From: Mycolicibacterium diernhoferi
GTDB lineage: Bacteria; Actinomycetota; Actinomycetes; Mycobacteriales; Mycobacteriaceae
DNA: 64,000 nt
NCBI RefSeq assembly: GCF_019456655.1
Contig: NZ_CP080332.1
Location: forward strand, 3,162,001-3,226,000
Direction: 5' to 3'
In this document: positions 8,472-16,769 of the stretch, piece after piece
Layout: each line of letters begins with the position of its first letter
Position numbering within the stretch: the first letter of the stretch is position 1
The notes under the pieces: model-generated
Told to the model about the DNA's origin: nothing
The model's input: only the letters and a program-made list of their open reading frames with translations
Databases searched by the model: none
Program-made: the position numbers and the translations under genes

Positions 8472-8903
8472 ATGGACACCCGCGAGACAGTCACCGAGCT
8501 GCTGCGCCGGATTGCCGCCGGCGACCCGACGAAGATCGCGGAGCTGTACGCCGAGCGGATCTCCTGGCAGCTCAACTGGCCGGACGGTGACTACACCGAG
8601 AGCCTCCCCTGGATCCGACAGCGAGATACTCGCGCCGATGTCGCCGAGCATTTCCGGCTAATCGCCGATCATCACGTCGCCGAACAGAGCACTGCCGAAG
8701 TGCATTCCGTATTGGTCGACGGCTCCGAGGCCATCGTGCTCGGCGCTTTCCACAACACCGCCAAGTCCACCGGGCGCCGATACGACGCCGCCTTCGCCCT
8801 GCACCTCACGGTCGAGGACGGACTGATCACCCGCCACCACGCCTACGAGGACAGCCTTGCGGTCATGCGGGCCTTCGCGAGGCCAGGGGCCGACTCCGCA
8901 TAA
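8472..8903 (+). CDS. NTF2-like (SnoaL/ketosteroid isomerase fold) protein
   Basis: A 143-residue protein with the alpha+beta cone of the NTF2 superfamily: helix RETVTELLRRIAAGD, then a strand segment ISWQLNWPDGDY, and C-terminal strands ending HHAYEDSLAVMRAF, close to the SnoaL-like end DxxxM. Members act as isomerases, hydrolases or binding proteins for small hydrophobic molecules. CATACT at 8460-8465 sits just before the ATG, so the message may be leaderless. Lies between the TetR gene and the P450 gene; role unknown. Confidence 0.75.
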   Translation: MDTRETVTELLRRIAAGDPTKIAELYAERISWQLNWPDGDYTESLPWIRQRDTRADVAEHFRLIADHHVAEQSTAEVHSVLVDGSEAIVLGAFHNTAKSTGRRYDAAFALHLTVEDGLITRHHAYEDSLAVMRAFARPGADSA

Positions 8904-8942
8904 CGGGACCTGGTCGGCATGCGGACGTTCCGGAAATAGATG

Positions 8943-9019
8943 TATGACCAGGTTGTCCACCCCGTAGAAAGTTCGCGTGATTCAGCGCCGCTATTGACCA
9001 ATGGGCCGGAGTGGTCATA
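8943..9019. promoter_or_regulatory. repeated TGACCA half-sites upstream of the P450-TetR pair
   Basis: Three copies of one half-site occur in the leader of the P450 gene: TATGACCA (8943-8950), TTGACCA (8994-9000) and its inverse TGGTCATA (9012-9019). The last two form an inverted repeat with an 11-base spacer. TTGACC followed by ATACGT 17 bases later could be the promoter. A TetR regulator encoded behind the P450 is the obvious candidate ligand; that is inferred. Confidence 0.45.
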
Positions 9020-9070
9020 CGTTCATGACGAATCTGCCCGAAGATCGCCAGGACCGCCGACGGAAAGTCG

Positions 9071-10336
9071 ATGGCAACAATGACCATGAACTCCACCGCA
9101 CCCAACGTCCTCGACGCCGGGCTGCCCACACTCAGCTACGGACTCACCGCCTCCCCGCTCGACATCCTCGACGATGTCCGGGCGGCGCAGGCCCGCGCAC
9201 CCATTGCCATCGGGCCCCTCGGCCCGGAGATCCTGTCCTATGAACTGGCCCGGGACTTCCTGCGCGACGAGCGATTCCGCCTACCACCGGGCATCACGCT
9301 GGCTGCGCAGGGCATCACCTCAGGTCCGCTGTACGACAAGATGGCGAACAGCCTGCTGGGCTTGAACGGTGCGCCCCACACCCGGCTGCGCAAGCTGGTC
9401 TCCAAGGCCTTCACGCCACGTGCCACCGCATGCCTGCAGGACACCATCCGCGAGGTGATGAACGAACTGATCGATCGCGTGCTGGACGCCGGCCGCTGCG
9501 ACGTCGTGACGGCTATCGCCCGCCCCTACCCCACCCCCATCATGTGCGCCCTGATCGGGGCGCCCCGCGAGGACTGGCGGCTGTTCGCGGACTGGACGGA
9601 AGAGGTATTCCAGGCGCTCAACTTCCAGCCGGACGTCAACTTCGACGAGTCCGCGATCATGCGGGCATGGAACGAACTCGACGCCTACGTGGACGACATG
9701 GTGACCACCCGTCGTGTGAACCTCACCGGCGACCTGCTCTCCGAACTCATCCGCGCCGAAAGCGACGGCGATCGACTGACTCTCGACGAACTGCGCATGT
9801 TGGTGGCCGGCTTCCTGATGGCCGGAACCGATACCACACGCAACCAACTTGCCGCATCGGTGCAGGTGCTCTGCGAGCACCCGGACCAGTGGAGGAAGCT
9901 GCGCGACCATCCCGAGCTCGCGATGCAGGCCGTCGAGGAGAGCATGCGCCACTCGCCGGCGGCCAGTATCGTGCCGCGGGCCGCGACCGAGGACGTCGAG
10001 TTCGGCGGCTACCTGTTCCCGGCCAGAACCTTCGTCCTGGCGAACACCTTTGCCGCGAACCGCGACCCTGCTATCTACGCCGACGCCGACCGCTTCGACA
10101 TCGCACGCACCGACCACCTGCCCCCGATTCTGACCTTCGGCGGTGGAGCCCACTACTGCCTCGGAGCCAATCTCGCGCGCCGCGAACTGGCCGAAGCCCT
10201 GCTGGTCCTCACCCGCCGACTGGACGCGCCCCGGCGCGTCGGTCCGGCACCCTGGAAATCTCTGCTCGGAATGACCGGACCGACAACACTTCCCATCGAA
10301 TTCACCGGTGCCAGCCTGGAGTCGGCGCATGCGTAG
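9071..10336 (+). CDS. cytochrome P450
   Basis: A 421-residue soluble bacterial P450 monooxygenase. The I-helix oxygen-binding stretch is GFLMAGTDTTRNQ, the K-helix ExxR is in EESMRHSP, and the heme loop is FGGGAHYCLG with Cys363 as thiolate ligand. No fused redox partner or ferredoxin gene is present nearby, so electrons must come from elsewhere. Alternative starts exist at 9083 and 9089. Its stop overlaps the following TetR gene by eight bases. Substrate unknown; the setting suggests hydroxylation of a hydrophobic compound. Confidence 0.95.
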   Translation: MATMTMNSTAPNVLDAGLPTLSYGLTASPLDILDDVRAAQARAPIAIGPLGPEILSYELARDFLRDERFRLPPGITLAAQGITSGPLYDKMANSLLGLNGAPHTRLRKLVSKAFTPRATACLQDTIREVMNELIDRVLDAGRCDVVTAIARPYPTPIMCALIGAPREDWRLFADWTEEVFQALNFQPDVNFDESAIMRAWNELDAYVDDMVTTRRVNLTGDLLSELIRAESDGDRLTLDELRMLVAGFLMAGTDTTRNQLAASVQVLCEHPDQWRKLRDHPELAMQAVEESMRHSPAASIVPRAATEDVEFGGYLFPARTFVLANTFAANRDPAIYADADRFDIARTDHLPPILTFGGGAHYCLGANLARRELAEALLVLTRRLDAPRRVGPAPWKSLLGMTGPTTLPIEFTGASLESAHA

Positions 10337-10976
10337 TCGCGGGTGGGCGGGTTCGACACCGTCCTCCGACGAAGAGGCCATCGCCCGAATACTGGACGCG
10401 GTGGACGAAGTGGTCACCGAACACGGAGCCGCGATACGGCTGGCCGACGTCGCCCGCCGGCTCGGCGTCACCCGCCAGACCGTATACCGTTACTTCCCCA
10501 ACGCCGACGCACTGCTCATCGCCAGCGCGATGCGCGCGGTCGACGGATTCATCGATCAGGTCGTGGACCAGGTAAGCGGCGTCCACGACCCCGTCGTCGC
10601 GGTGGTCGAGAGTGTGTGCTTCGCCATCGAGACCCTGACGGGCGATCCCCAACTGGAGCGTCTGCTGGCCCAACGACAGGAGGGCGAAGCGGTCACCTCG
10701 CTGAGCTCCGACACCGCAAAGTCGTTCTGCCTGACCTTCTTCGGCCGTCTCGACGTGGACTGGCCGCTGCACTGCTTCGACGGCACCGCGCTCGGTGATC
10801 TCACCGAGATGACCCTTCGCACACTGCAATCCCTGTTGACCGACCCCGGAGGGCCGGCCCGGGACGGCGCCGAACTACGCCGGTTCGTCACCCGGTGGCT
10901 CGGACCGGCGATCCTGTATCCGCGGATGGCATCGCTGTCGAACATCGGGGCGCCGACCACGACGATCGCAGGATGA
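10329..10976 (+). CDS. TetR-family regulator
   Basis: A 215-residue TetR protein starting at ATG 10329, within the last codons of the P450 gene (eight-base overlap), indicating co-transcription. The helix-turn-helix is clear: GAAIRLADVARRLGVTRQ followed by TVYRYFPNADALL. The C-terminal domain (EGEAVTSLSSDTAKSF onward) is of unassigned ligand type. It probably autoregulates the P450 operon through the TGACCA repeats at 8943-9019. An earlier start at 10308 is possible but increases the overlap. Confidence 0.85.
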   Translation: MRSRGWAGSTPSSDEEAIARILDAVDEVVTEHGAAIRLADVARRLGVTRQTVYRYFPNADALLIASAMRAVDGFIDQVVDQVSGVHDPVVAVVESVCFAIETLTGDPQLERLLAQRQEGEAVTSLSSDTAKSFCLTFFGRLDVDWPLHCFDGTALGDLTEMTLRTLQSLLTDPGGPARDGAELRRFVTRWLGPAILYPRMASLSNIGAPTTTIAG

Positions 10977-11204
10977 CGATGGTGTCATCGATCTTCCTGA
11001 AAGCGGCGAAGGTGTCTTCGGGCACACCGAGCACGGCGGACAGCACCCGCGGAGGAAGCCCTGCTGGAACCAGCCACCGTCGTGCGTGGTCTTGGGCGAC
11101 GCACCGAGCCGGAACAGATGCGACTGTGAGGTGATGGTCTCCGCCGGAATGCGGGGATCACCGAAACGCGCGGCGTCTTCGGTCATCTCGATTTGTCGGG
11201 GCAC
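10977..11204 (-). pseudogene. possible frameshifted gene remnant
   Basis: Reading leftward from GTG 11204, one frame gives a protein-like segment (MPRQIEMTEDAARFGDPRIP, later HLFRLGASPKTTHDGGWFQQ). Around 11055-11065 the protein-like reading changes frame and continues as PPRVLSAVLGVPEDTFAAFR and KIDDTIVIL until it meets the end of the TetR gene. Codon choice is biased as in real genes in both parts. I read this as a broken, 3'-truncated gene; I do not recognise its family. Confidence 0.35.
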
Positions 11205-11276
11205 GGTTCAGCCAACGCTGTCATCGCTGCCCCGAGGATCCGGGGCCGGCGGGGATGACACCTAGACTGGCTGACC

Positions 11277-11714
11277 GTGCAGATCGTCGCCATCCACATC
11301 GCGCCCGGACGTAAGGTGCCGACGCGTTCGGTGCCCACCGTGGACGCCGAGGCCGGCAAGGGGCTCGTCGGCGACCGGTACCACGGCGCCAAGCACCGCC
11401 ACGTCACCGTGCAATCGCGCGAACTCCTGGACCGGGCGGCGTCCGATCTCGGCCATCCCATCGACCCCGGTGCCACCCGGCGCAACATCACCGTCGACAC
11501 CGGTGAGATCCCCACCCGACCGGGGGACCGCATACGCATCGGCGACGTCGAACTGGAAGCGGTACGGATCGCAGCACCGTGCCGACTGTTGGACGACTGG
11601 ATCGCACCCGGAGCGGCCAGGGCAATGCACATGCGCAGCGGAACCGTCTTCCGGATTCTGACCTCCGGACCGATCTCGGTCGGCGACGAGGTCGAGCTGC
11701 CGGCTCTCGGCTGA
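11277..11714 (+). CDS. MOSC domain protein, small
   Basis: A 145-residue stand-alone MOSC (molybdenum cofactor sulfurase C-terminal) domain protein. Visible are GKGLVGDRYHG near residue 28, NITVDT, and the conserved cysteine in APCRLLDDW (residue about 102) which in MOSC proteins is the predicted sulfur-carrying residue. The GTG start follows TAGACT by about ten bases, so the message may be leaderless or nearly so. It is isolated from other cofactor genes. Role: possibly sulfur transfer to a metal cofactor or N-hydroxylated-compound reduction, not determined. Confidence 0.85.
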   Translation: MQIVAIHIAPGRKVPTRSVPTVDAEAGKGLVGDRYHGAKHRHVTVQSRELLDRAASDLGHPIDPGATRRNITVDTGEIPTRPGDRIRIGDVELEAVRIAAPCRLLDDWIAPGAARAMHMRSGTVFRILTSGPISVGDEVELPALG

Positions 11715-11728
11715 GCGCCACTCACAAC

Positions 11729-11766
11729 ACTTAGCCCTTGCGCTAAGTATTCCGGCGATGAATACT
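11729..11766. promoter_or_regulatory. overlapping inverted repeats upstream of arsR-type gene
   Basis: ACTTAG (11729-11734) pairs with CTAAGT (11743-11748), and AGTATT (11746-11751) pairs with AATACT (11761-11766). The AT-rich nested symmetry ends eight bases before the GTG of the ArsR-type regulator. This matches autoregulatory operators of that family. Function is inferred from position. Confidence 0.5.
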
Positions 11767-11773
11767 AAGCCTT

Positions 11774-12103
11774 GTGGCACAGCATTCAGCCGAGCTCGAT
11801 GAGGTCTTCCAGGCGTTGGCGGACCCGACCAGGCGCGCGGTGATCCATCAGCTCGGCCGTGGGCCGGCGAGCGTCGGAGATCTGGCCCACGAGGCCACGA
11901 TGACACTCCCCTCGTTCATGAAGCACGTGCGGATGCTCGAGTCGACCGGCCTGATCCACACCGCGAAGGTCGGCCGGGTACGGACCTGCAACCTCAACCG
12001 CGATCGGCTCGCGATCGTCGAGGACTGGCTGGCTCAGCAGCGCCGCATCTGGCTGGAACGCACCGATCGCCTGGAGCAGTTCGTCACCAACCCCAAGGAG
12101 TAA
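11774..12103 (+). CDS. ArsR-family regulator
   Basis: A 109-residue winged-helix ArsR protein beginning GTG (MAQHSAELDEVFQALADPTR). It has the DPTRRAVI start of the fold, the recognition region SVGDLAHEATMTLPSFMKHV and the wing KVGRVRTCNL. No metal-binding CXC motif is present, so it belongs to the non-metal branch usually paired with an AHSA1-type SRPBCC gene. That partner starts six bases downstream. The nested repeats upstream suggest autorepression. Confidence 0.9.
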   Translation: MAQHSAELDEVFQALADPTRRAVIHQLGRGPASVGDLAHEATMTLPSFMKHVRMLESTGLIHTAKVGRVRTCNLNRDRLAIVEDWLAQQRRIWLERTDRLEQFVTNPKE

Positions 12104-12109
12104 CACGCC

Positions 12110-12592
12110 ATGAACCCCGATCTGGACCTCAGCATCCACCGCATCATCCGCGCGCCCCGCAAGGCGGTATGGGAAGCCTGGACCGACCCCGCGAACCTGG
12201 CGCAGTGGTGGATACCGTCACCGATGCTGTGCCGCGTCGAACGTTTGGAGGTCCGCCCGGGTGGCGCGTTCGTGACCCAGTTGAGCGACGACGACGGCCT
12301 CACCTTCGTCCCGCATATGGACGCGTGCTTCCTGGTGGTCGATGAGTTCGAGCGGATGGTGCTCACCAACGCCGTCGACAGCACCTGGCGTCCGGCGTCC
12401 CCGGCGCCGATCGCGATGACGGCCGACGTGAGCATGCGCGATCACGCCGAGGGCACCGACTACCGCATCGTCGCGCGGCACGCCGATCCCGCCGCCCGGG
12501 ACAAGCATGCCGAGCTCGGTTTCGCCGAAGGCTGGGGCACCGTGGCCGACCAACTCGCAAGCTTCGCGGCAGCACGAACTGACCAAACGTGA
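12110..12592 (+). CDS. SRPBCC (AHSA1-type) protein
   Basis: A 160-residue START/Bet v 1-like protein of the activator-of-Hsp90-ATPase homologue branch: IHRIIRAPRKAVWEAWTDPA at the start, LAQWWIPSP, RPGGAF and the C-terminal helix GFAEGWGTVADQLASFA. These proteins bind small hydrophobic ligands in a cavity. It follows its ArsR partner by six bases, a widespread gene pair whose ligand is mostly unknown. Confidence 0.85.
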   Translation: MNPDLDLSIHRIIRAPRKAVWEAWTDPANLAQWWIPSPMLCRVERLEVRPGGAFVTQLSDDDGLTFVPHMDACFLVVDEFERMVLTNAVDSTWRPASPAPIAMTADVSMRDHAEGTDYRIVARHADPAARDKHAELGFAEGWGTVADQLASFAAARTDQT

Positions 12593-12683
12593 AAAGACGC
12601 TGCGCCCTGGAGATTACGGAACGCTCGGAGGCAACGCCGCAGCAGATTTCCTGTCGCCCAGCGCCGCGCGCTGAGGCCCGTCG

Positions 12684-13937
12684 CTAGCGAGCCGACGCCG
12701 GCACCGCATCGGTGTAGAAGCGCATGCGTTCCCGTAGCTCGTCGGGGTCGATGCCGAAGTCGGCGGCCTCGTAACGGTGTTTCCCCTTCCCGTCGCGAGG
12801 CAGTGCGCGGTGGTGATCGCTGAGCATCGCCACCGTGTCGGGGACCTCCAGGTCGACGGCGGCGTAGATCCGGTGCAGGATCGCGTCGGGATCGGCCACC
12901 AGATCCGAGTAGTGCACATCAAGCCACGTAACGGTATGTGCCGCTGCGGATTTCCTGGCCTCCACCGCGCGGCGCAGCCACAGCTCGGTCTGCGCGGTCT
13001 GGAACCGTCCCACATCGTGACCGTCGACGTCGTCGCTGTAGGTCGATCGGTAGGTCGCGAACAGGCTGGTCCCTGAAGCCACCGTCTCGACGATGTCGCG
13101 GTGCAGTTGGATCACACAGGCGCCCGGATACGCCGCGATCAGGTGCTCAAGCTCGGCGGTGTGTGCCGGCGCCTTGAGCACCCACCGCCGGCCGTCACCG
13201 GCGTCGAGGATCTGCAGGATGCGCCGATGCTGAAGGTATTCCGCGGCAAAGGATTCCCCGGCCAACCAGCGGGCATAACCGTCGAGCCGGGTGGTGGCGG
13301 TGAATCCCCAGTTGTGCAGGGTCGTGCCCATCGCCAGCACGCATTCCTCGGCCAGATCCGGTCCGGAATCGTGCACCGCAGCCATGGTCGGGTTGAGCAC
13401 GTGCAGCAGATGATGCCCGGCCGTGGCGGCCGTCATCCGTTCCGCACGCTGCCGCGGGTTCAGGTCGCCGGCCAAAAGCCATGGCACACCCAGTTCGGCG
13501 GGCAGCGGTACCCGCAACCGGGGGTCGCGCCCCAGCAGCCGGAACAGGAAGGTGGTGCCGGTGCGCCATCCGCCGGTGATGACGATCGGCGGCGTCAGGG
13601 GCCGCTGCACGGTGTGGGGATGCTCGCGCAGGTAGGTGTCGATCGCGGAGCGGGCACGCAGTCGTCCGACCGCGGTGCCGTGCGCGTTCCTGGCGCCCAA
13701 CGCATTGAGTCGGCCGTCCTCGGCCGCCGACTCCAGATACTGCGTCAGCCCCGGCTTCCAGTCCGACGGCTCACCGAAGACGGCGGAGCCGTGGCCGCGG
13801 GAGGCCCGGTCGATCACCAGATCGACGGCGTCCAAACCCAATCGGTACTTGTCGGGATGGACCGCCCGGTCGTCTTCGGCCTTCCGGTAGACCCGCTGGG
13901 CCGCGGGGGTCCGGGCCGGCGGATACCACCGCGTCAT
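12684..13937 (-). CDS. sulfotransferase family protein
   Basis: A 417-residue PAPS-dependent sulfotransferase-like protein. The phosphosulfate loop is GGWRTGTTF (residues 122-130) and the 3'-phosphate region is QLHRDIVETVASGTSLF. An N-terminal extension of about 110 residues precedes the core, as in the larger mycobacterial members. Its start overlaps the stop of the DUF1214 gene by four bases. This is the second sulfotransferase in 10 kb; its acceptor is unknown and probably lipid or polyketide-like. Confidence 0.9.
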   Translation of the reverse strand: MTRWYPPARTPAAQRVYRKAEDDRAVHPDKYRLGLDAVDLVIDRASRGHGSAVFGEPSDWKPGLTQYLESAAEDGRLNALGARNAHGTAVGRLRARSAIDTYLREHPHTVQRPLTPPIVITGGWRTGTTFLFRLLGRDPRLRVPLPAELGVPWLLAGDLNPRQRAERMTAATAGHHLLHVLNPTMAAVHDSGPDLAEECVLAMGTTLHNWGFTATTRLDGYARWLAGESFAAEYLQHRRILQILDAGDGRRWVLKAPAHTAELEHLIAAYPGACVIQLHRDIVETVASGTSLFATYRSTYSDDVDGHDVGRFQTAQTELWLRRAVEARKSAAAHTVTWLDVHYSDLVADPDAILHRIYAAVDLEVPDTVAMLSDHHRALPRDGKGKHRYEAADFGIDPDELRERMRFYTDAVPASAR

Positions 13938-15034
13938 CGCGCTCCTGTGATGTCACGGAGCGCCATACGGGTGACGGTGGGCAGCTGCGGTGGGTGCTCG
14001 GGCTGCAGGAAGCGCATCACGATGATGCCCTCCGGGCGGCCCTCGGTGTCGATCCAGTCGGCGTCGGTCTCCCCCGCGCGCTCGGCGGCCAGCACGAACC
14101 GGTACCGATTGTCGGCGATGGTGGCGGTGGCCCCCGTGTAGGAGACCCGGCGGTGCCGGTGGTCGAGGGAGTTGAGAAATCTACTGTAGGCCAAGATGTT
14201 CCAATAGCGGCAGTCCACCAGCTCACCTTCGATCAGCAGCGCCTCGCCCGGTGCCAGCTGCCATCCGCCGCGCAGGTAGTGAATTCCGGGCTCGGTGTAG
14301 ACAGCGCCGCCGCGCATCTCCTCCCAGCGCCGGACCTGGTTGGGCTGTGCCAGGTCCGCCGCCGTGGCAGCTGCCCAGATCTGGGGCAGATAGCTTGTTG
14401 CCGTCGCCAATCTGGTCAGCTGACGGGAGAACCGGTCCGGGTCGATCGGTGCGGGTACGGGCGGTTCGGCCACCGGCTCGATGCCGCACCACCCGATCGT
14501 GTCGCGGTGCACGTCATTGTGAAAATGCCGGACCCACACCACGGTGGCGCCGGCCGGCAGGTCCAGCCAGTAGCCGGTCGCCGGCCGATCCCCGCCGAGG
14601 GCGATCTCATAGGTACCGGATTCGTCGAAAGTCAAGGATTCGCTATCGATCCGGGCGGTGGCCTGGGCTTCGGTGCCGCCGGCACCGGCATACACCGTGA
14701 TCGACACGTAGGCGGCATCGCCGCGGTTGCCGCGGATCCGGTATTGCCCGCCTGCGTGGATGTCAGCGACCCAGTAGCGGAAGTCCGGGTTGTCCATCAG
14801 AAACTTCTGGCGCCAGTCGTTGAACGGGACCAAGTCTGGTCTGTCGCGGTCCACCTCGGACCGGCTCAGGTGATTCGCCACCGACCTCAACAACGCCCGA
14901 AGACCGTCCGCCTGCTCGGCCCGGGACAAATCCGCGGTGTCGGCGACAACCTGCTCCCCCGCCGCCCGCAGAGCGTCGACGAATCCATGCCACGCGTCGA
15001 CCTCGGGGCGCGACTGCTCCGCGGGCCTTGACAT
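13934..15034 (-). CDS. DUF1214-domain protein
   Basis: A 366-residue cytoplasmic protein without signal peptide. The central and C-terminal beta-rich part (YVSITVYAGAGG, YWLDLPAGATVVWVRHFHND, ALLIEGELVDCRYWNILAYS) matches the DUF1214 family. The biochemical role of this family is not established. Here it is translationally coupled (four-base overlap) to a sulfotransferase, which suggests that it handles the same substrate. The N-terminal 90 residues are helical (QADGLRALLRSVANHLSR). Confidence 0.75.
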   Translation of the reverse strand: MSRPAEQSRPEVDAWHGFVDALRAAGEQVVADTADLSRAEQADGLRALLRSVANHLSRSEVDRDRPDLVPFNDWRQKFLMDNPDFRYWVADIHAGGQYRIRGNRGDAAYVSITVYAGAGGTEAQATARIDSESLTFDESGTYEIALGGDRPATGYWLDLPAGATVVWVRHFHNDVHRDTIGWCGIEPVAEPPVPAPIDPDRFSRQLTRLATATSYLPQIWAAATAADLAQPNQVRRWEEMRGGAVYTEPGIHYLRGGWQLAPGEALLIEGELVDCRYWNILAYSRFLNSLDHRHRRVSYTGATATIADNRYRFVLAAERAGETDADWIDTEGRPEGIIVMRFLQPEHPPQLPTVTRMALRDITGAR

Positions 15035-15117
15035 GCAAGGCAGCGTACGTCACCGAGATGCCGATGCCGCGCCATTGGGGAAACTGACACCGGCGCCCCA
15101 GCCGCCGGCGGCGACGG

Positions 15118-16680
15118 TCAGCTGGTGAACTCTGGAATGGTCATCTGGGCAACGCATTCCACGGCGACCGACTCCGGATCCCGCAAGAACGAAGCCATCA
15201 CCTCACGACCACACTCCGACTCCTCGAAAACGTCGTGGCCGATCGCCGGGAAACGCACCACAGTACTGTTCGGCAGGGTCTCGGCGACGACATCGGCGAG
15301 ACTGACCTGCGTGATCGCGTCGAAGGTGCCGGCCATCACGAGCACCGACAGCTCGCTGCGGACCGGTTCGGCGAACCTCGCGTCACTTGCGCTGACATCC
15401 CACACCTCGCAGTCATCCATCGGACGACCGAACTGCGGTTGTAGTTCCAGCACCGCCGCTGGAAAACCCGGGAATGCCGCACGCCCCGCAGCCGCGATGT
15501 CCTCCCGCGTGGTGAAGGGCGCGAACTCACCGCAGATGACGCCGAGCTTGAGACCGTGGCTGTAGGTGTCCGGGACCTGCATCCCTTGCGCCAACGACTC
15601 GGCGAGAGCACGTCCCTCTCCGCGCGCCGTCGCGTGGATCAGTTGCGGTAGCCCCGGGTAGCGCTCGGGATCCATGCTCGCGAGCACCGCGACATTGGCC
15701 AGCTTGTACCCATCGAGCACGACGGTCTGGGCCGCTCGGTCAGGTGTTGCCGGGAGATCAACCACCAGCGGGTCTTCTGCCAGTCGGCGCACCGTGGCCG
15801 AGAACTCAACGGCGAGGCCGGGATAGGCTGCTGCGCAACGCGGTTGCGCGGCACACGCGTCGAACAGGGCGTTGAGACCACCGGCGGAGCTGCTCCAGAG
15901 GTTAGTGAGCAGGTTTTTCTGCGGCGGGACAACGGAGTCGAGGACGACGCTGCTGATGCCCTCGGGATGGTCACGCATCATTTGCAGCACCACATCGGTG
16001 CCGTAGGAGACGCCGTACACATGCCAGGACTCGATGCCCATGGCTCGCCTCAGGTCCGCGAAATCCGCGGCATTCTCGATGGTGTTGAAAGCAGAAAGGT
16101 CGATCCCGTCGGCCGTGAACCGGTCGTGGCACTCGCGGACTGCGTCCACACTTCGTGCAGCCAACGCGGGATCCAGCCGCGACGTTCCCGTCGCTTCTGC
16201 TGTGACCTCATCGAACTCTGGACATGTCAACTGTGGGTCGGCGTGCAGGGTGCCGCGCTGGCTGACCAAGATCACGTCACGGTCGCGATTGATTCCCAAC
16301 TCCCGCAGCTGTTCACCGAACGGCAGGATGGAACCGCCCGGACCGCCGTTGACGTAGACCATCGGTTCCGGATCGGGTTCCGGCGACTGGGCCGGCAGCG
16401 TCGCGATGGCGAGTGTGATCGTCCGGCCATTCGGTTGGGACCGATTCTCCGGAACGGTCAGAGTGCCGCACACAACATCGGAGCCCAGCGTGAATTCCTG
16501 CTCCCCCGGCAACATCAGTGTCGGACACGGCGAGGATACGTATGACGCACCGGTGTCCGTCATCTCGCCGGCGCCGACCGGCTGCGTCGCTCCCTCGGAG
16601 TGCGAACACCCGGCCGCCACGACCAGCAGTGCGGCGACGACGCCGACCCGACAACATACTGACGCAAGAGTCAATATCAT
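15118..16680 (-). CDS. TAP-like alpha/beta-hydrolase lipoprotein
   Basis: A 520-residue secreted hydrolase of the tripeptidyl-aminopeptidase-like group. The N-terminus is a lipoprotein signal with lipobox VAAGC (Cys25). The oxyanion motif is NGGPGGS, the nucleophile is Ser225 in GVSYG, and the likely Asp and His are in GTFDAITQV and IGHDVFEE of the TAP-C-like domain. Mycobacterial relatives include envelope proteases and esterases. It stands 83 bases upstream of the DUF1214 gene on the same strand and could be transcribed with it. Confidence 0.9.
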   Translation of the reverse strand: MILTLASVCCRVGVVAALLVVAAGCSHSEGATQPVGAGEMTDTGASYVSSPCPTLMLPGEQEFTLGSDVVCGTLTVPENRSQPNGRTITLAIATLPAQSPEPDPEPMVYVNGGPGGSILPFGEQLRELGINRDRDVILVSQRGTLHADPQLTCPEFDEVTAEATGTSRLDPALAARSVDAVRECHDRFTADGIDLSAFNTIENAADFADLRRAMGIESWHVYGVSYGTDVVLQMMRDHPEGISSVVLDSVVPPQKNLLTNLWSSSAGGLNALFDACAAQPRCAAAYPGLAVEFSATVRRLAEDPLVVDLPATPDRAAQTVVLDGYKLANVAVLASMDPERYPGLPQLIHATARGEGRALAESLAQGMQVPDTYSHGLKLGVICGEFAPFTTREDIAAAGRAAFPGFPAAVLELQPQFGRPMDDCEVWDVSASDARFAEPVRSELSVLVMAGTFDAITQVSLADVVAETLPNSTVVRFPAIGHDVFEESECGREVMASFLRDPESVAVECVAQMTIPEFTS

Positions 16681-16711
16681 CAGCCCAACCTAGCCTGCAG
16701 GATCGCCTCGC

Positions 16712-16727
16712 ACCCTCGAACGAGGGT
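16712..16727. terminator. hairpin ACCCTCG-AA-CGAGGGT
   Basis: A perfect seven-base inverted repeat with a two-base centre lies between the end of the leftward diguanylate cyclase gene and the start of the leftward lipoprotein hydrolase gene. It is likely to terminate the cyclase transcript. There is no clear T-run. Confidence 0.5.
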
Positions 16728-16769
16728 TTCACCCTTCTCGCGTGCGCGATGGGGCCGCCCGCGGGGTGG

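Noticed and set aside
9320..10471. Long leftward frame opposite the first P450
   Set aside because: Antisense shadow of a gene with intact P450 motifs.
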